Shown: positions 1 to 6,586, counted from the first letter of the stretch. The stretch: DNA of 15,158 bases from JBDGRJ01 sp042218115 (GCA_042218115.1 JBDGRJ010000017.1:1-15158); one strand, 5' to 3'. Program-made: numbers and translations. Notes: generated by a model from the sequence alone, not told the origin.

Positions 1-125
1 GTAGGAATCTTTTCATGAATAACTTAGAAAATGCTAAAGGTTTAGAGTCTCTTGAGAAAGTTGGCGGGGATTTATTTGTACCCAAAAAAACCAAGCAGAA
101 GATAGAGGAACAATTGAATGATTAA
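1..125 (+). CDS. 3' end of a gene with a leucine-rich-repeat-like tail (partial)
   Basis: The frame is open from the window edge to a TAA at 123-125. Its last residues include LESLEKVGGDLFVP, which resembles one turn of the irregular bacterial leucine-rich repeats of the type 'L-x-x-L-x-x-V-G-G-D-L-x-L', followed by a lysine-rich end. The body of the protein would lie upstream of the window. Alternatively the ATG at 15 could start a 36-residue peptide, since an AGGA lies nine bases before it, but a repeat-like tail suits the end of a longer protein better. The family call rests on a single repeat unit and is weak. No function can be given. Confidence 0.45.
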   Translation, partial: RNLFMNNLENAKGLESLEKVGGDLFVPKKTKQKIEEQLND

Positions 126-162
126 AGCAAAGAAGATGATTTAAGACATTATAGACTAGTTA

Positions 163-193
163 TAAAGTTTATACTCTTTACTTATTTTTTTTG
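163..193 (+). terminator. Possible weak AT-rich terminator after the first gene
   Basis: TATAAA and TTTATA arms are separated by a single base, so a real hairpin would have a slightly shorter stem. A stretch ending in eight T residues follows (185-192). The stem is short and A/T only, so this is a weak candidate placed 40-70 bases after the stop of the first gene. Confidence 0.22.
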
Positions 194-240
194 TTCCTGT
201 AGTACTAAGGTTCTAATAATAAAAAATATTACTTAAATAC

Positions 241-366
241 CTAAACCACTGCTCTACCTTCTAATTCCTTTAGTTGGTAGTAGTAGGAAAGTATTTCTTC
301 TTTAAGGCGGTTCCAAACATCAACAAGCCTGAGCACAAGCCTGTTTCTCGCTAAAAGTGCATAAAT
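241..366 (-). pseudogene. Degraded 3' coding remnant, copy 1 (family unknown)
   Basis: On the minus strand a 41-codon stretch without an ATG start is open between two stops. It reads as a plausible amphipathic helical C-terminus containing LVDVWNRLKEEILSYYYQL. The end of this stretch is matched by a second, more decayed stretch at 1775-1846 in the same orientation. The two agree at 18 of 20 bases (314-333 against 1821-1840), and the similarity extends at protein level (LVDVW against LVEV-stop, RLKEEIL against LFKERMF, then Y and L). I read both as 3' remnants of one gene family, perhaps a mobile-element protein, but I do not recognise the family. It shares the 126-433 gap with the toxin-antitoxin promoter. 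Confidence 0.35.
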
Positions 367-379
367 TTACCTGAAAAGT

Positions 380-408
380 TTGACATTGTCTGTTTACGAC
401 TTTACAAT
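380..408 (+). promoter_or_regulatory. Sigma-70-type promoter of the toxin-antitoxin operon
   Basis: A consensus -35 TTGACA (380-385) and a near-consensus -10 TACAAT (403-408) are separated by exactly 17 bases. The predicted transcript start near 415 leaves a leader of about 19 bases before the ATG at 434. This is among the best promoter matches in the window, and its -10 abuts the inverted repeat at 407-426. Confidence 0.72.
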
Positions 409-426
409 ATAACAAAATTGTTATAT
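407..426 (+). promoter_or_regulatory. Inverted repeat, likely antitoxin operator
   Basis: Perfect nine-base arms ATATAACAA and TTGTTATAT are separated by AA. The palindrome covers the end of the -10 element and the predicted transcription start of the toxin-antitoxin promoter. HigA and other Xre-type antitoxins usually repress their own operon by binding such a palindrome as a dimer, so autoregulation by the gene at 796 is inferred. The arms could also form an RNA hairpin in a longer transcript, but the location favours a DNA operator. Confidence 0.65.
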
Positions 427-433
427 CATAAAG

Positions 434-814
434 ATGGATGTTTATTTTTGGAGGAGCAAAAAGGGGGAAGTTCCTGTTAAAACTTTTATAAAAGATTTGG
501 AAAATTATCAGAAGAAGAAAATAGCAAGAAGATTGGATCGAATTGAAAATAAGAGCTACCAGGAGTGCTATGACGCAAAACTAATAAAGCAGATTTCGGA
601 TGATGTATATGATGACTTTTATGGAGAAATTAAGTGGAGCGGTACTCAGCTAAGAGTGTTAATTGATATTAGAGGTAAGCCGAGCTCCTGCTTTTTATTG
701 CATGGATTGTTGAAAAAAGCTGATGTTATCCCTCAGCAGGATAAAAGAAAAGCAAATATAAGGAGTAAGAATATTATTAAAAATAATTGTATACCATGGA
801 ACCAAAAGGGATAA
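434..814 (+). CDS. higB: HigB/RelE-family toxin (Gp49-like)
   Basis: This 126-residue basic protein fits the HigB/Gp49 branch of the RelE superfamily, whose members are usually ribosome-dependent mRNA endonucleases. The family core is visible as a helical N-terminal half (residues 15-45), then RVLIDIRG (74-81) and the hallmark LLHGLLKKADVIPQQD (88-103), which corresponds to the 'LLHGFxKKTxKTP' strand-turn of the family. The C-terminus is about ten to fifteen residues longer than typical and lysine/asparagine-rich. It is the first gene of a toxin-first operon, the HigBA order, and its 3' end overlaps the antitoxin start by 19 bases. No Shine-Dalgarno sequence precedes the ATG. Base composition is AT-rich relative to the housekeeping genes, consistent with acquisition. 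The family is fairly certain; toxicity is inferred. Confidence 0.8.
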   Translation: MDVYFWRSKKGEVPVKTFIKDLENYQKKKIARRLDRIENKSYQECYDAKLIKQISDDVYDDFYGEIKWSGTQLRVLIDIRGKPSSCFLLHGLLKKADVIPQQDKRKANIRSKNIIKNNCIPWNQKG

Positions 815-1275
815 AACAACAATTATTAGAAGAGGATGATGATTTTAGAGAGTCCTACTTCAAAAAAGATTTCGTTTTTGAATTGGGTCAAATTTTAATT
901 GAAGCTAGAACCAGAAGAGGATTAACACAAGAGGAGTTAGCTCAAAAGATAGGCAGCAAACAACCTGCAATAGCAAGAATAGAAAATGGACGTAGTTTGC
1001 CTACTCTTAATACCCTAAAGAGGATAGCCAGAGCCTTAAACACCCACCTCATTCCTCCTTTATTTGGTTTTATGAAGGATTATTATAGCCCTGTATATGA
1101 TTTTTTTGATGGAAATAATGAGTTTAATAAAAAAGAGGAAACTGATAACAATTATAATAATTTAAAGAACGGTAATCAGGAAGCTTTGGGGGGTATTGAA
1201 TTAAAAACAAAAAATTCTGACGTAGATACCAAACAGACTTATTTGTTGTCTTCTAATAACAATCAATATGCCTAG
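796..1275 (+). CDS. higA: HigA-type Xre-family antitoxin with long C-terminal tail
   Basis: A Cro/C1-type helix-turn-helix spans about residues 28-85 in this 159-residue protein: GLTQEELAQKIGSKQPAIAR forms the two DNA-binding helices and IENGRSLPTLNTLKRIARAL the following ones. It should neutralise the toxin encoded just upstream and repress the operon through the palindrome at 407-426. I chose the ATG at 796; a TTG at 787 would add three residues. After residue 90 come a hydrophobic-aromatic stretch (FGFMKDYYSPVYDFF) and about 50 polar residues rich in Asn, Lys and Glu. HigA-like antitoxins are commonly near 100 residues, so this tail is an extension. The stop codon overlaps the start of the third gene by eight bases, which suggests translational coupling. 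Confidence 0.78.
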   Translation: MEPKGIKQQLLEEDDDFRESYFKKDFVFELGQILIEARTRRGLTQEELAQKIGSKQPAIARIENGRSLPTLNTLKRIARALNTHLIPPLFGFMKDYYSPVYDFFDGNNEFNKKEETDNNYNNLKNGNQEALGGIELKTKNSDVDTKQTYLLSSNNNQYA

Positions 1276-1738
1276 TTTCTATCTTAAGAATTGCATTTTA
1301 GCAGAATCAGTTTCTATAGATGAGAGGACAAATAACGCTTCTTTATTCAACCTCATAGAAGAAGTTACCGTAAGTAGAGGGCAGGTTGAGGATTTTATGG
1401 AACAAACAGGGGCGGATGAGTTGTTAAATATCCCTCTTGAGTGTGAGTTGTTGGTAATTTTAGATAGGGGGCAGAAAGAGGGAGATCAGCTTATTCTAAG
1501 TCTCTTTTTGGAGGTAGAATCACCATCGGGTAAAGAAGTACTAGCAAGTGAGATAGAAACTAGGTTTCCTGCAGATACAAGGAGATTAAGGAACACTATT
1601 CAATTCGATGGTATCCCTATTAACCCGGAAGAAGCTGGTGACTATAAGATAAATATTTTTTCTGATGACTCCAAGGAGGATTTATTGGGTGAGACCTATT
1701 TTGAGCTTAAGATAGAGGATCTATCTAGCGAGGAGTAA
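1268..1738 (+). CDS. Unrecognised third gene of the toxin-antitoxin operon
   Basis: This acidic 156-residue protein has no signal peptide or membrane segment. The opening pattern, CILAESVSIDERTNNASLFN followed by LIEEV, then alternating hydrophobic stretches (LECELLVIL, LILSLFLEVESPSG), a 'GIPINPEEAGDYKINIF' segment and a closing LGETYFELKI, suggests a small beta-sandwich. From memory it resembles DUF6941-like cytoplasmic proteins of unknown function, but I cannot confirm that. Its ATG lies inside the last codons of the antitoxin gene (eight-base overlap), so it is almost certainly made from the same message. It could be a third toxin-antitoxin component such as a chaperone, a partner of the extended antitoxin tail, or an unrelated passenger. 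Confidence 0.8.
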   Translation: MPSFYLKNCILAESVSIDERTNNASLFNLIEEVTVSRGQVEDFMEQTGADELLNIPLECELLVILDRGQKEGDQLILSLFLEVESPSGKEVLASEIETRFPADTRRLRNTIQFDGIPINPEEAGDYKINIFSDDSKEDLLGETYFELKIEDLSSEE

Positions 1739-1774
1739 TTCTTTGCTCAGGTCACGATTATTTTTATTTGAGTA

Positions 1775-1846
1775 TTATAACTCTTTGTAGCATTCAAACA
1801 TCCTTTCCTTAAATAGTCTTCAAACTTCAACAAGCCAGAGTGTAAT
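1775..1846 (-). pseudogene. Degraded 3' coding remnant, copy 2 (in-frame stop)
   Basis: Read on the minus strand, this stretch gives LWLVEV, a TGA stop, then RLFKERMFECYKEL and a TAA. It matches the end of the remnant at 241-366. The Trp codon TGG of copy 1 is TGA here, a single-base change, so this copy cannot be functional under the standard code. It lies between the third toxin-antitoxin gene and the rnpB terminator. Family unknown. Confidence 0.35.
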
Positions 1847-1848
1847 AA

Positions 1849-1882
1849 TAAAAAACAAAAACCCCGCCGATAAAGGCGGGGT
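1849..1882 (-). terminator. Rho-independent terminator of rnpB
   Basis: On the minus strand an eight-base GC-rich stem (ACCCCGCC pairing with GGCGGGGT, six-base loop) is followed by a T-rich tract. The stem begins three bases after the end of the RNase P RNA P1 helix, so it closes the rnpB transcript. Confidence 0.85.
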
Positions 1883-1884
1883 TT

Positions 1885-2268
1885 GCTTGTCGGTAAGCCG
1901 AATTCTGTTCTGCTCGCCAAAGGCGAGGGGATAGTCATTTATCTCGGCTCAGTATTACTACTGAGCTCTAGCGGACGAACTTATCGAACACCTCTGTGGG
2001 TGAACGCTGCCCTTTCTCCGGGTAGGGTTTGCCGCACTTGCCGATCCGGCAAGGAGCAGAGTGGCATCTGCTTCGCTTAAGCAAAAAGCAGATACATCTC
2101 TGCACTTTTCACCTTTTCCTCAGATGAGGCAGTATAGTCTCTGTGGCACTTTCCCGACCCGAACCTTTCGGTCCGGACGGTGGGGGTTACCCACTACCCA
2201 TACCGGTAAAACCGGTGGAGTTCGGACTTTCCTCTCAATTGAAATGAGCGACTATCTTTCCGACAAGC
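1885..2268 (-). ncRNA. rnpB: RNase P RNA, bacterial type A
   Basis: This is the catalytic RNA of ribonuclease P, which removes 5' leaders from precursor tRNAs. Read on the minus strand it begins GCTTGTCGG and ends CCGACAAGC, the two strands of the P1 helix. Conserved blocks are present in order: GAGGAAAGTCCGAACTCCAC near the 5' end (about 2215-2234), the GCAAACCCTACCCGGAG-type core with AAAGGGCAGCG in the middle, and CAGAATTCGGCTTACCGAC at the 3' end. The length of about 384 nucleotides is normal for type A. A promoter with its predicted start at the first P1 base lies upstream and a strong terminator follows. The protein subunit gene rnpA is not in the window. Confidence 0.95.
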
Positions 2269-2274
2269 AGTAAA

Positions 2275-2303
2275 ATAATAGCATATATTTTGGGGTCTGT
2301 CAA
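2275..2303 (-). promoter_or_regulatory. Promoter of rnpB
   Basis: On the minus strand a consensus -35 TTGACA (2298-2303) is followed after 17 bases by TATTAT (2275-2280), five of six matches to the -10 consensus. The expected start near 2268 coincides with the first base of the RNase P RNA P1 helix, which supports both calls. Confidence 0.8.
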
Positions 2304-2304
2304 G

Positions 2305-2333
2305 TTGACTAACCCCGTTTTTTAGCGTACTAT
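2305..2333 (+). promoter_or_regulatory. Promoter of the sugar transferase operon
   Basis: TTGACT (2305-2310) lies 17 bases before TACTAT (2328-2333), with an overlapping TATAAA at 2331-2336. The start would fall 10-15 bases before the ATG at 2352. The -35 element is the mirror image of the rnpB -35 element one base away. Confidence 0.5.
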
Positions 2334-2351
2334 AAAACTCAATAAAATCCT

Positions 2352-3767
2352 ATGAAACGAACCTCTCTGTGGCTAATGGTCCTACAAGTCCCTATAGACT
2401 ATTTGATGATGCTTCTAGCCGGAGCTAGTGCTTATCAATTGCGCTTTACTCAGTGGGCTCTGGAGCTGAAGCCGGTATTGTTTGAGCTCAGTTTCAGTGA
2501 TTTTATGAGTAAGGTACTTGTAGTAGCATTAGTTTGGGTTGTGGTTTTTGCCTTATTGAAGCTGTATTCACCGGATCCGAACCGACGGTTTGGAAATGAG
2601 ATTTTGAAGGTGGTTTTAGGTTGCTCAGTCGGCTTGTCTTTAGCTGCTTTGTATATAGTATTCACTCAGGATTTGTTTGCTTCTCGTTTTTTGATAGCAG
2701 TTGGCTGGGCTCTAGCTATCTTTTATTTAATTTTTGGCAGGCTTTTAGTTAGAGGGCTGAAGGGTATGCTGCACAGGGCCGGTATAGGGCTAAAACGTGT
2801 CGTTATCATAGGTGATAATGACACTGCTGATAATTTGATGAATTTACTCGAGGATAGGCTGGATTTAGGGTATGACGTGCTTGGTAAAGTGGATCATTTT
2901 TCTGAGGATTTAAGTAATGATCTAGATGAGAAGCCGGATGAGCTCATCTTTACCAGCCCCAAAGAGCATAAAAAAGAGGAATCTCTGTCCGCCCTGGAGT
3001 GGTGTAATGAGAACCAGATAGTTTTTAAATATTCTACTGACCTATTTTCCGCTTTTGCTACTAATATCAGTGTCAATCCCTTAGCTGGTATACCGATAGC
3101 AGAGATAAAAAGAACCAACCTTAAAGGGTGGGCTGTGATTGTTAAAAGGGTGTTCGATATAGTTGCAGGGTTTATTTTGATGGTGCTTACCAGTCCTTTG
3201 ATGTTGTTGGCGGCTGTTGGTATACTTATTGAAACTGGCAGACCCGTGATTTACAAGAATAGGAGAGTGGGGGCGGACGGGAATGATTTTATAGCTTACA
3301 AGTTTCGTTCTATGTACCAGGAAGATTCTATTGGGCCGCAGTTTGAAAAGAGCGAACAAGCAAAGAAAAAAGAAGAGAAGCTAATAAAAGAAAAGAACTC
3401 ACGTGACGGTCCGATCTATAAGATAAAGGAGGACCCTAGGATAACACCTTTCGGTGGTTTTTTGCGTAGGTGGAGTATAGATGAGCTACCTCAGTTTTTT
3501 AATGTACTTGAAGGAAGTATGAGCTTGGTTGGCCCCAGACCACATCAGCCGAGAGAAGTAAAAAAATATGAGTCGTATTATAAAAAGATACTTTCAATTA
3601 AGCCTGGTGTTACCGGTCTGGCCCAAATCTCAGGGAGAAGTGATCTCTCCTTCAAAGAAGAGATGAAGCTGGATATCTTTTATATGGAAAACTGGAGCTT
3701 ATATTTGGATTTAATTATTCTTATAAAAACTCCGTTCGTATTATTCAAAAATAGGAAAGCGCTATAA
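2352..3767 (+). CDS. Polyprenyl-phosphate sugar-1-phosphate transferase (WbaP/WcaJ-like)
   Basis: This enzyme should start a surface glycan by moving a sugar-1-phosphate from a nucleotide sugar onto a polyprenyl phosphate carrier at the inner membrane face. The 471 residues follow the standard layout. Four membrane helices lie near residues 5-27, 54-72, 86-105 and 112-132. A soluble nucleotide-binding-like domain (KRVVIIGDN, 148-156) follows. The catalytic bacterial sugar transferase domain starts at KRVFDI (265) with a re-entrant hydrophobic helix to about 293. Its motifs are intact: YKFRSM, the catalytic Asp-Glu pair in SIDELPQF (D377, E378), LVGPRP (PRP at 395-397) and KPGVTGLAQISGR. A lysine/glutamate-rich insert sits near 332-352. 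The next gene begins two bases after the stop. The sugar specificity cannot be read. Confidence 0.9.
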   Translation: MKRTSLWLMVLQVPIDYLMMLLAGASAYQLRFTQWALELKPVLFELSFSDFMSKVLVVALVWVVVFALLKLYSPDPNRRFGNEILKVVLGCSVGLSLAALYIVFTQDLFASRFLIAVGWALAIFYLIFGRLLVRGLKGMLHRAGIGLKRVVIIGDNDTADNLMNLLEDRLDLGYDVLGKVDHFSEDLSNDLDEKPDELIFTSPKEHKKEESLSALEWCNENQIVFKYSTDLFSAFATNISVNPLAGIPIAEIKRTNLKGWAVIVKRVFDIVAGFILMVLTSPLMLLAAVGILIETGRPVIYKNRRVGADGNDFIAYKFRSMYQEDSIGPQFEKSEQAKKKEEKLIKEKNSRDGPIYKIKEDPRITPFGGFLRRWSIDELPQFFNVLEGSMSLVGPRPHQPREVKKYESYYKKILSIKPGVTGLAQISGRSDLSFKEEMKLDIFYMENWSLYLDLIILIKTPFVLFKNRKAL

Positions 3768-3769
3768 GT

Positions 3770-4975
3770 ATGAACATAGCTCTGGTTCACGATTACCTAT
3801 CACAAGATGGTGGTGCAGAAAAGGTACTGGAGGCATTTCATGAAATATGGCCGGATGCACCTATTTACGTTTTATTTCACGATGAGGATAAAATAGATAG
3901 ATTCAACACCGATAAAATAAATCAATCTTTTTTATCCAAGCTGCCTTTTGTTTCCTCTAAGTATAGATGGTATCTGCCCTTGATGCCTATGGCTACTGAA
4001 CACCATAATCTGGATGAGTTCGATGTGGTTCTATCTTCTACTAGTGCCTTTGCTAAAGGTGTGCTTACGCCTCCGGACACTCTTCATATCTCTTATTGTC
4101 ATACTCCTACTAGGTACCTTTGGACTGAGACTCATGAATATATCGAGCAACTTGACTGTAATCGACTGGTAAAGAAAATATTGCCGGGTCTAATCCATCG
4201 GTTGCGAATCTGGGACAAAATGAGTGTGGATCGAGTAGATCAGTTTATAGCTAACTCTGAAACTGTTCGTAAGAGAATTAATAATTATTACCGCAGAGAA
4301 AGCGAGGTAATGTATCCTCCGGTTGAAACAAATAAATTTGAGGTATCTCAGGAGACGAAGGATTATTTCTTAGCTGGTGGCAGGCTGGTCTCCTACAAGA
4401 AGTTTGATTTATTGGTACAGGTTTTCAATAGGCTGGGCTGGAAACTAAAGATCTTTGGGTTCGGACCTGAAAAAGAGCATCTAAAAGATATCGCTAAATC
4501 AAATATTGAAATTTTAGGTAAGGTTAGTGAGCAAAAAAAGGTGGAGCTTTACAAACATGCTAAAGCTTTCTTGCATCCCCAGGTCGAGGATCTGGGTCTG
4601 ACTGCTATTGAGTCTATGGCCAGCGGAAGACCTGTTATAGCTTATAGGGAGGGAGGTGCGACAGAGACAGTAAAAGAAGATGTCACGGGTGTATTTTTTG
4701 AGGAGCAATCATGGAAATGTCTACTGGATAAACTGCTCGGTTTTGAGCCGAAGGGCTGGGATCAAGATGAGATAAGAAGCTGGGCCCAAAATTTTAGTAA
4801 GTTTGATTTTAAAAAGGAGATAAAGGAGTATGTGTATGATCGGTATGAAGAGCATAAAAAGGGGCTAGAGCAGGGGGGTATGGGCTTTAAGGGCGGTGAG
4901 CAGAGTGAAGATAATTTGCAAGAAGAGCAAGAGCAAGTATTGTTTCCTTTTTCTTCAAAAACCAATCTAAAATAA
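3770..4975 (+). CDS. GT4-family glycosyltransferase
   Basis: This 401-residue protein has the GT-B fold pattern of retaining glycosyltransferase family 4. The N-terminal domain opens with MNIALVHDYL and a glycine-rich GGAEKV acceptor loop. The C-terminal donor-binding domain has GRLVSYKKFDLL (Arg205, Lys210/211) and the E-x7-E signature in EDLGLTAIE (E273, E281), followed by SMASGRPVIAY. Such enzymes add a sugar to a lipid-linked glycan at the cytoplasmic membrane face, which fits the upstream priming transferase two bases away. No signal peptide or membrane helix is visible. After about residue 365 the protein ends in a low-complexity tail rich in Gly, Gln and Glu that looks dispensable. The donor sugar is unknown. 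Confidence 0.88.
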   Translation: MNIALVHDYLSQDGGAEKVLEAFHEIWPDAPIYVLFHDEDKIDRFNTDKINQSFLSKLPFVSSKYRWYLPLMPMATEHHNLDEFDVVLSSTSAFAKGVLTPPDTLHISYCHTPTRYLWTETHEYIEQLDCNRLVKKILPGLIHRLRIWDKMSVDRVDQFIANSETVRKRINNYYRRESEVMYPPVETNKFEVSQETKDYFLAGGRLVSYKKFDLLVQVFNRLGWKLKIFGFGPEKEHLKDIAKSNIEILGKVSEQKKVELYKHAKAFLHPQVEDLGLTAIESMASGRPVIAYREGGATETVKEDVTGVFFEEQSWKCLLDKLLGFEPKGWDQDEIRSWAQNFSKFDFKKEIKEYVYDRYEEHKKGLEQGGMGFKGGEQSEDNLQEEQEQVLFPFSSKTNLK

Positions 4976-5000
4976 AAAACCCTATCCGAAGAGTCCGGGT
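4968..5000 (-). terminator. Possible terminator of the RSH gene
   Basis: On the minus strand a short ACCC/GGGT stem spans the last codons and stop of the RSH gene and is followed by TTTTTTATTTT. The stem is only about four base pairs with a 14-base loop, so this is weak. It sits in the six-base gap between the two converging genes. Confidence 0.28.
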
Positions 5001-6445
5001 CCCGACCAGCCATTATTTTCTTGCTGAGCTGATTCTATCTCTTGCTTGGCTTTGTAGGTTTTGACAAAATCTAACCAGTCTTTATCGGGCAATGTTTGAT
5101 CTTCATCGGTTATTATTTTGACTACGTCTCCATTTTTTAATTTTGTATCCAAACTAGTTTTTTTTGTATTTATTATTGCTTTCTTGCAGCTGTTTCCCAG
5201 CTTTGAGCTAATTTCATAAGCAAAATCTACGGGAGTTGCTCCTTCGGGGAGGTTTATAACTTCTCCTTGGGGGGTGAATACGAAAATGCGTGTTTTTAGA
5301 TGGTCTACCTTCACCTGTTCTAGCCCTTCCAGCCCCTCAATATCAATACCTTCCCGTGCTATATCTTGGGCCCACTCCAGGTTTGCTTGTGTTTTTTCTA
5401 TATCTACCCCCTCGCTCCAATAAGTTGCCACTCCGTATTTCGCTATCTGCTCCATTTTGTCTGAGTAGATGTGAAACTCCACCATCTTATTCTCCTCGGC
5501 AAAGACCGTGGTGTGGAGTGCCTGATACCCATTTGCTTTGGGTTGGGATATATAATCCTTGATCCTCTCTCGCAGTGGGGTATATGAGGAGTGTATTATT
5601 CCGAGCGAATCATAGCACTTAGCCTTAGAAGAGACTATTACCTTAAGTGCAAGAAAGTCATATAATTTTAGCTCCCTCCCTTGTTTTTGAGATTCTTTAT
5701 ATATTTCGTATAGGCTTTTTTCATATATCTCTACTGAGCTTAGCTCAATAGTTTTCCTCAGCAGCTCCTTTCTCATCTCTTCTTTCATATGTGTGAAGTA
5801 TCCTAACTCTTCGTCCAGCTTGTTCTCTACCAGCTCCTTTGTTTGCTCATATTTTTCCGGGTACACGTGAGGAAAGGCCTTATTTTCAATCTCTTTTTTA
5901 AACTGATTTATACCGAGTCTGCCGGCAATCGGGGCATAAATTTCCAGACTCTCCAAAGCTCTTTTGTAAAGTTTCTTTTTTGGGTGGTTTTCTATGGTTT
6001 GTATGTTATGCACCCTGTCCGCTAGCTTTATTATCATAGTTCTGACATCTCCTGCCATTGCCACAAAGAGTCTGCGCCAATTTTCTACAAATCTCTCCAC
6101 CCCTTTGTATTTCAGCTCTCCTATTTTTGTATCTCCTTCTACCAGCTTTGCTATTTCTTGGTTAAACTCTTGTTCGATATCTTCAAAATCGAACTGGGTG
6201 TCTTCAATCACATCGTGCATTAAGGCCGCTGCTATCATCGTCGGCTCCATCTTCATATCAGCTAAAATTTGAGCTACAGCCAGGGGGTGTTTGATGAATT
6301 TTTTGCCTGTCATTCTAGTCTGACCTTCGTGTGCCTCATCAGCAAACTCATAGGCTCTCTCAATCAGATCAAGCTCGGGATCTGTCGCATATTTATCGAC
6401 TTGATTTAGCAGCTTTTCTATTGTCGGCGAGGTTTCCACCTCCAT
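4982..6445 (-). CDS. RelA/SpoT homologue, (p)ppGpp hydrolase with altered synthetase, short form
   Basis: RSH proteins make and degrade the alarmone (p)ppGpp. The N-terminal HD hydrolase domain looks complete: R44, H53, the His77-Asp78 pair and E81-D82 in LMHDVIEDT, and KLADRVHNIQT with D143 and N147. The synthetase domain follows (about 230-345) with YDFLALKVIV (D263), RIKDYI, QPKANGYQALHTTVF (Y307, H311) and the Glu of VEFHI (E323). The segment that usually reads GRPKHIYSIYKKM is EIYEKSLYEIYKES, losing basic residues, and the usual EIQIRT is EFHIYS. RIKD rather than a RelA-type acidic motif fits a bifunctional or hydrolase-type ancestor. A TGS domain lies near 375-440. The protein ends at 487 residues, without the zinc-finger and ACT domains of typical 700-residue long RSHs. 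A promoter precedes it. Confidence 0.88.
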   Translation of the reverse strand: MEVETSPTIEKLLNQVDKYATDPELDLIERAYEFADEAHEGQTRMTGKKFIKHPLAVAQILADMKMEPTMIAAALMHDVIEDTQFDFEDIEQEFNQEIAKLVEGDTKIGELKYKGVERFVENWRRLFVAMAGDVRTMIIKLADRVHNIQTIENHPKKKLYKRALESLEIYAPIAGRLGINQFKKEIENKAFPHVYPEKYEQTKELVENKLDEELGYFTHMKEEMRKELLRKTIELSSVEIYEKSLYEIYKESQKQGRELKLYDFLALKVIVSSKAKCYDSLGIIHSSYTPLRERIKDYISQPKANGYQALHTTVFAEENKMVEFHIYSDKMEQIAKYGVATYWSEGVDIEKTQANLEWAQDIAREGIDIEGLEGLEQVKVDHLKTRIFVFTPQGEVINLPEGATPVDFAYEISSKLGNSCKKAIINTKKTSLDTKLKNGDVVKIITDEDQTLPDKDWLDFVKTYKAKQEIESAQQENNGWSGPGLFG

Positions 6446-6481
6446 TTATATAAGGGTAATAATTCTAAACCGGAGGATTTT

Positions 6482-6511
6482 ATTATATAGATAAAACACA
6501 CCTTTTTGCAA
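6482..6511 (-). promoter_or_regulatory. Promoter of the RSH gene
   Basis: On the minus strand TTGCAA (6506-6511) is followed after 18 bases by a perfect TATAAT (6482-6487). Transcription would start near 6475, giving a leader of about 30 bases before the ATG at 6445. Confidence 0.65.
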
Positions 6512-6526
6512 GTCATCTTCTTTTGG

Positions 6527-6555
6527 TTGATAGTTGGCGGTTTTTTGTCTAAACT
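6527..6555 (+). promoter_or_regulatory. Candidate promoter of the GT-prfB-tsaC-DUF4015 operon
   Basis: TTGATA (6527-6532) lies 17 bases before TAAACT (6550-6555), a four-of-six match. It is divergent from the RSH promoter and about 30 bases upstream of the ATG at 6587. The -10 is weak. Confidence 0.35.
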
Positions 6556-6586
6556 AAAAGTGTTTTAAATATCAGTCTTAGTTTTT

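Noticed and set aside
126..433. A tRNA, CRISPR array or insertion sequence with terminal repeats in the first intergenic region
   Set aside because: No tRNA-like arms, no regularly spaced repeats and no terminal inverted repeats are visible; only the remnant, the promoter and the operator can be supported.
1775..1846. Reading UGA as an amino acid, which would open the remnant
   Set aside because: tsaC and rsmA end in TGA, RF2 with an SPF motif is encoded, and other genes need no UGA readthrough.
1747..2273. Short open frames on both strands across this stretch (1747-1938 minus; 1883-2080 and 2061-2273 plus)
   Set aside because: They overlap the RNase P RNA, its terminator and the decayed remnant; the strong RNA signature explains the sequence and none resembles a protein.
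2291..2322. GGGG...CCCC hairpin followed by a T-run on the plus strand, resembling a terminator
   Set aside because: No plus-strand gene ends just upstream, the loop is long, and the same bases are better explained as two back-to-back promoters.
5290..6272. Plus-strand open frames of 60-92 codons opposite the RSH gene
   Set aside because: They are antisense shadows of a well-supported RSH coding sequence, with low-complexity translations and no family resemblance.
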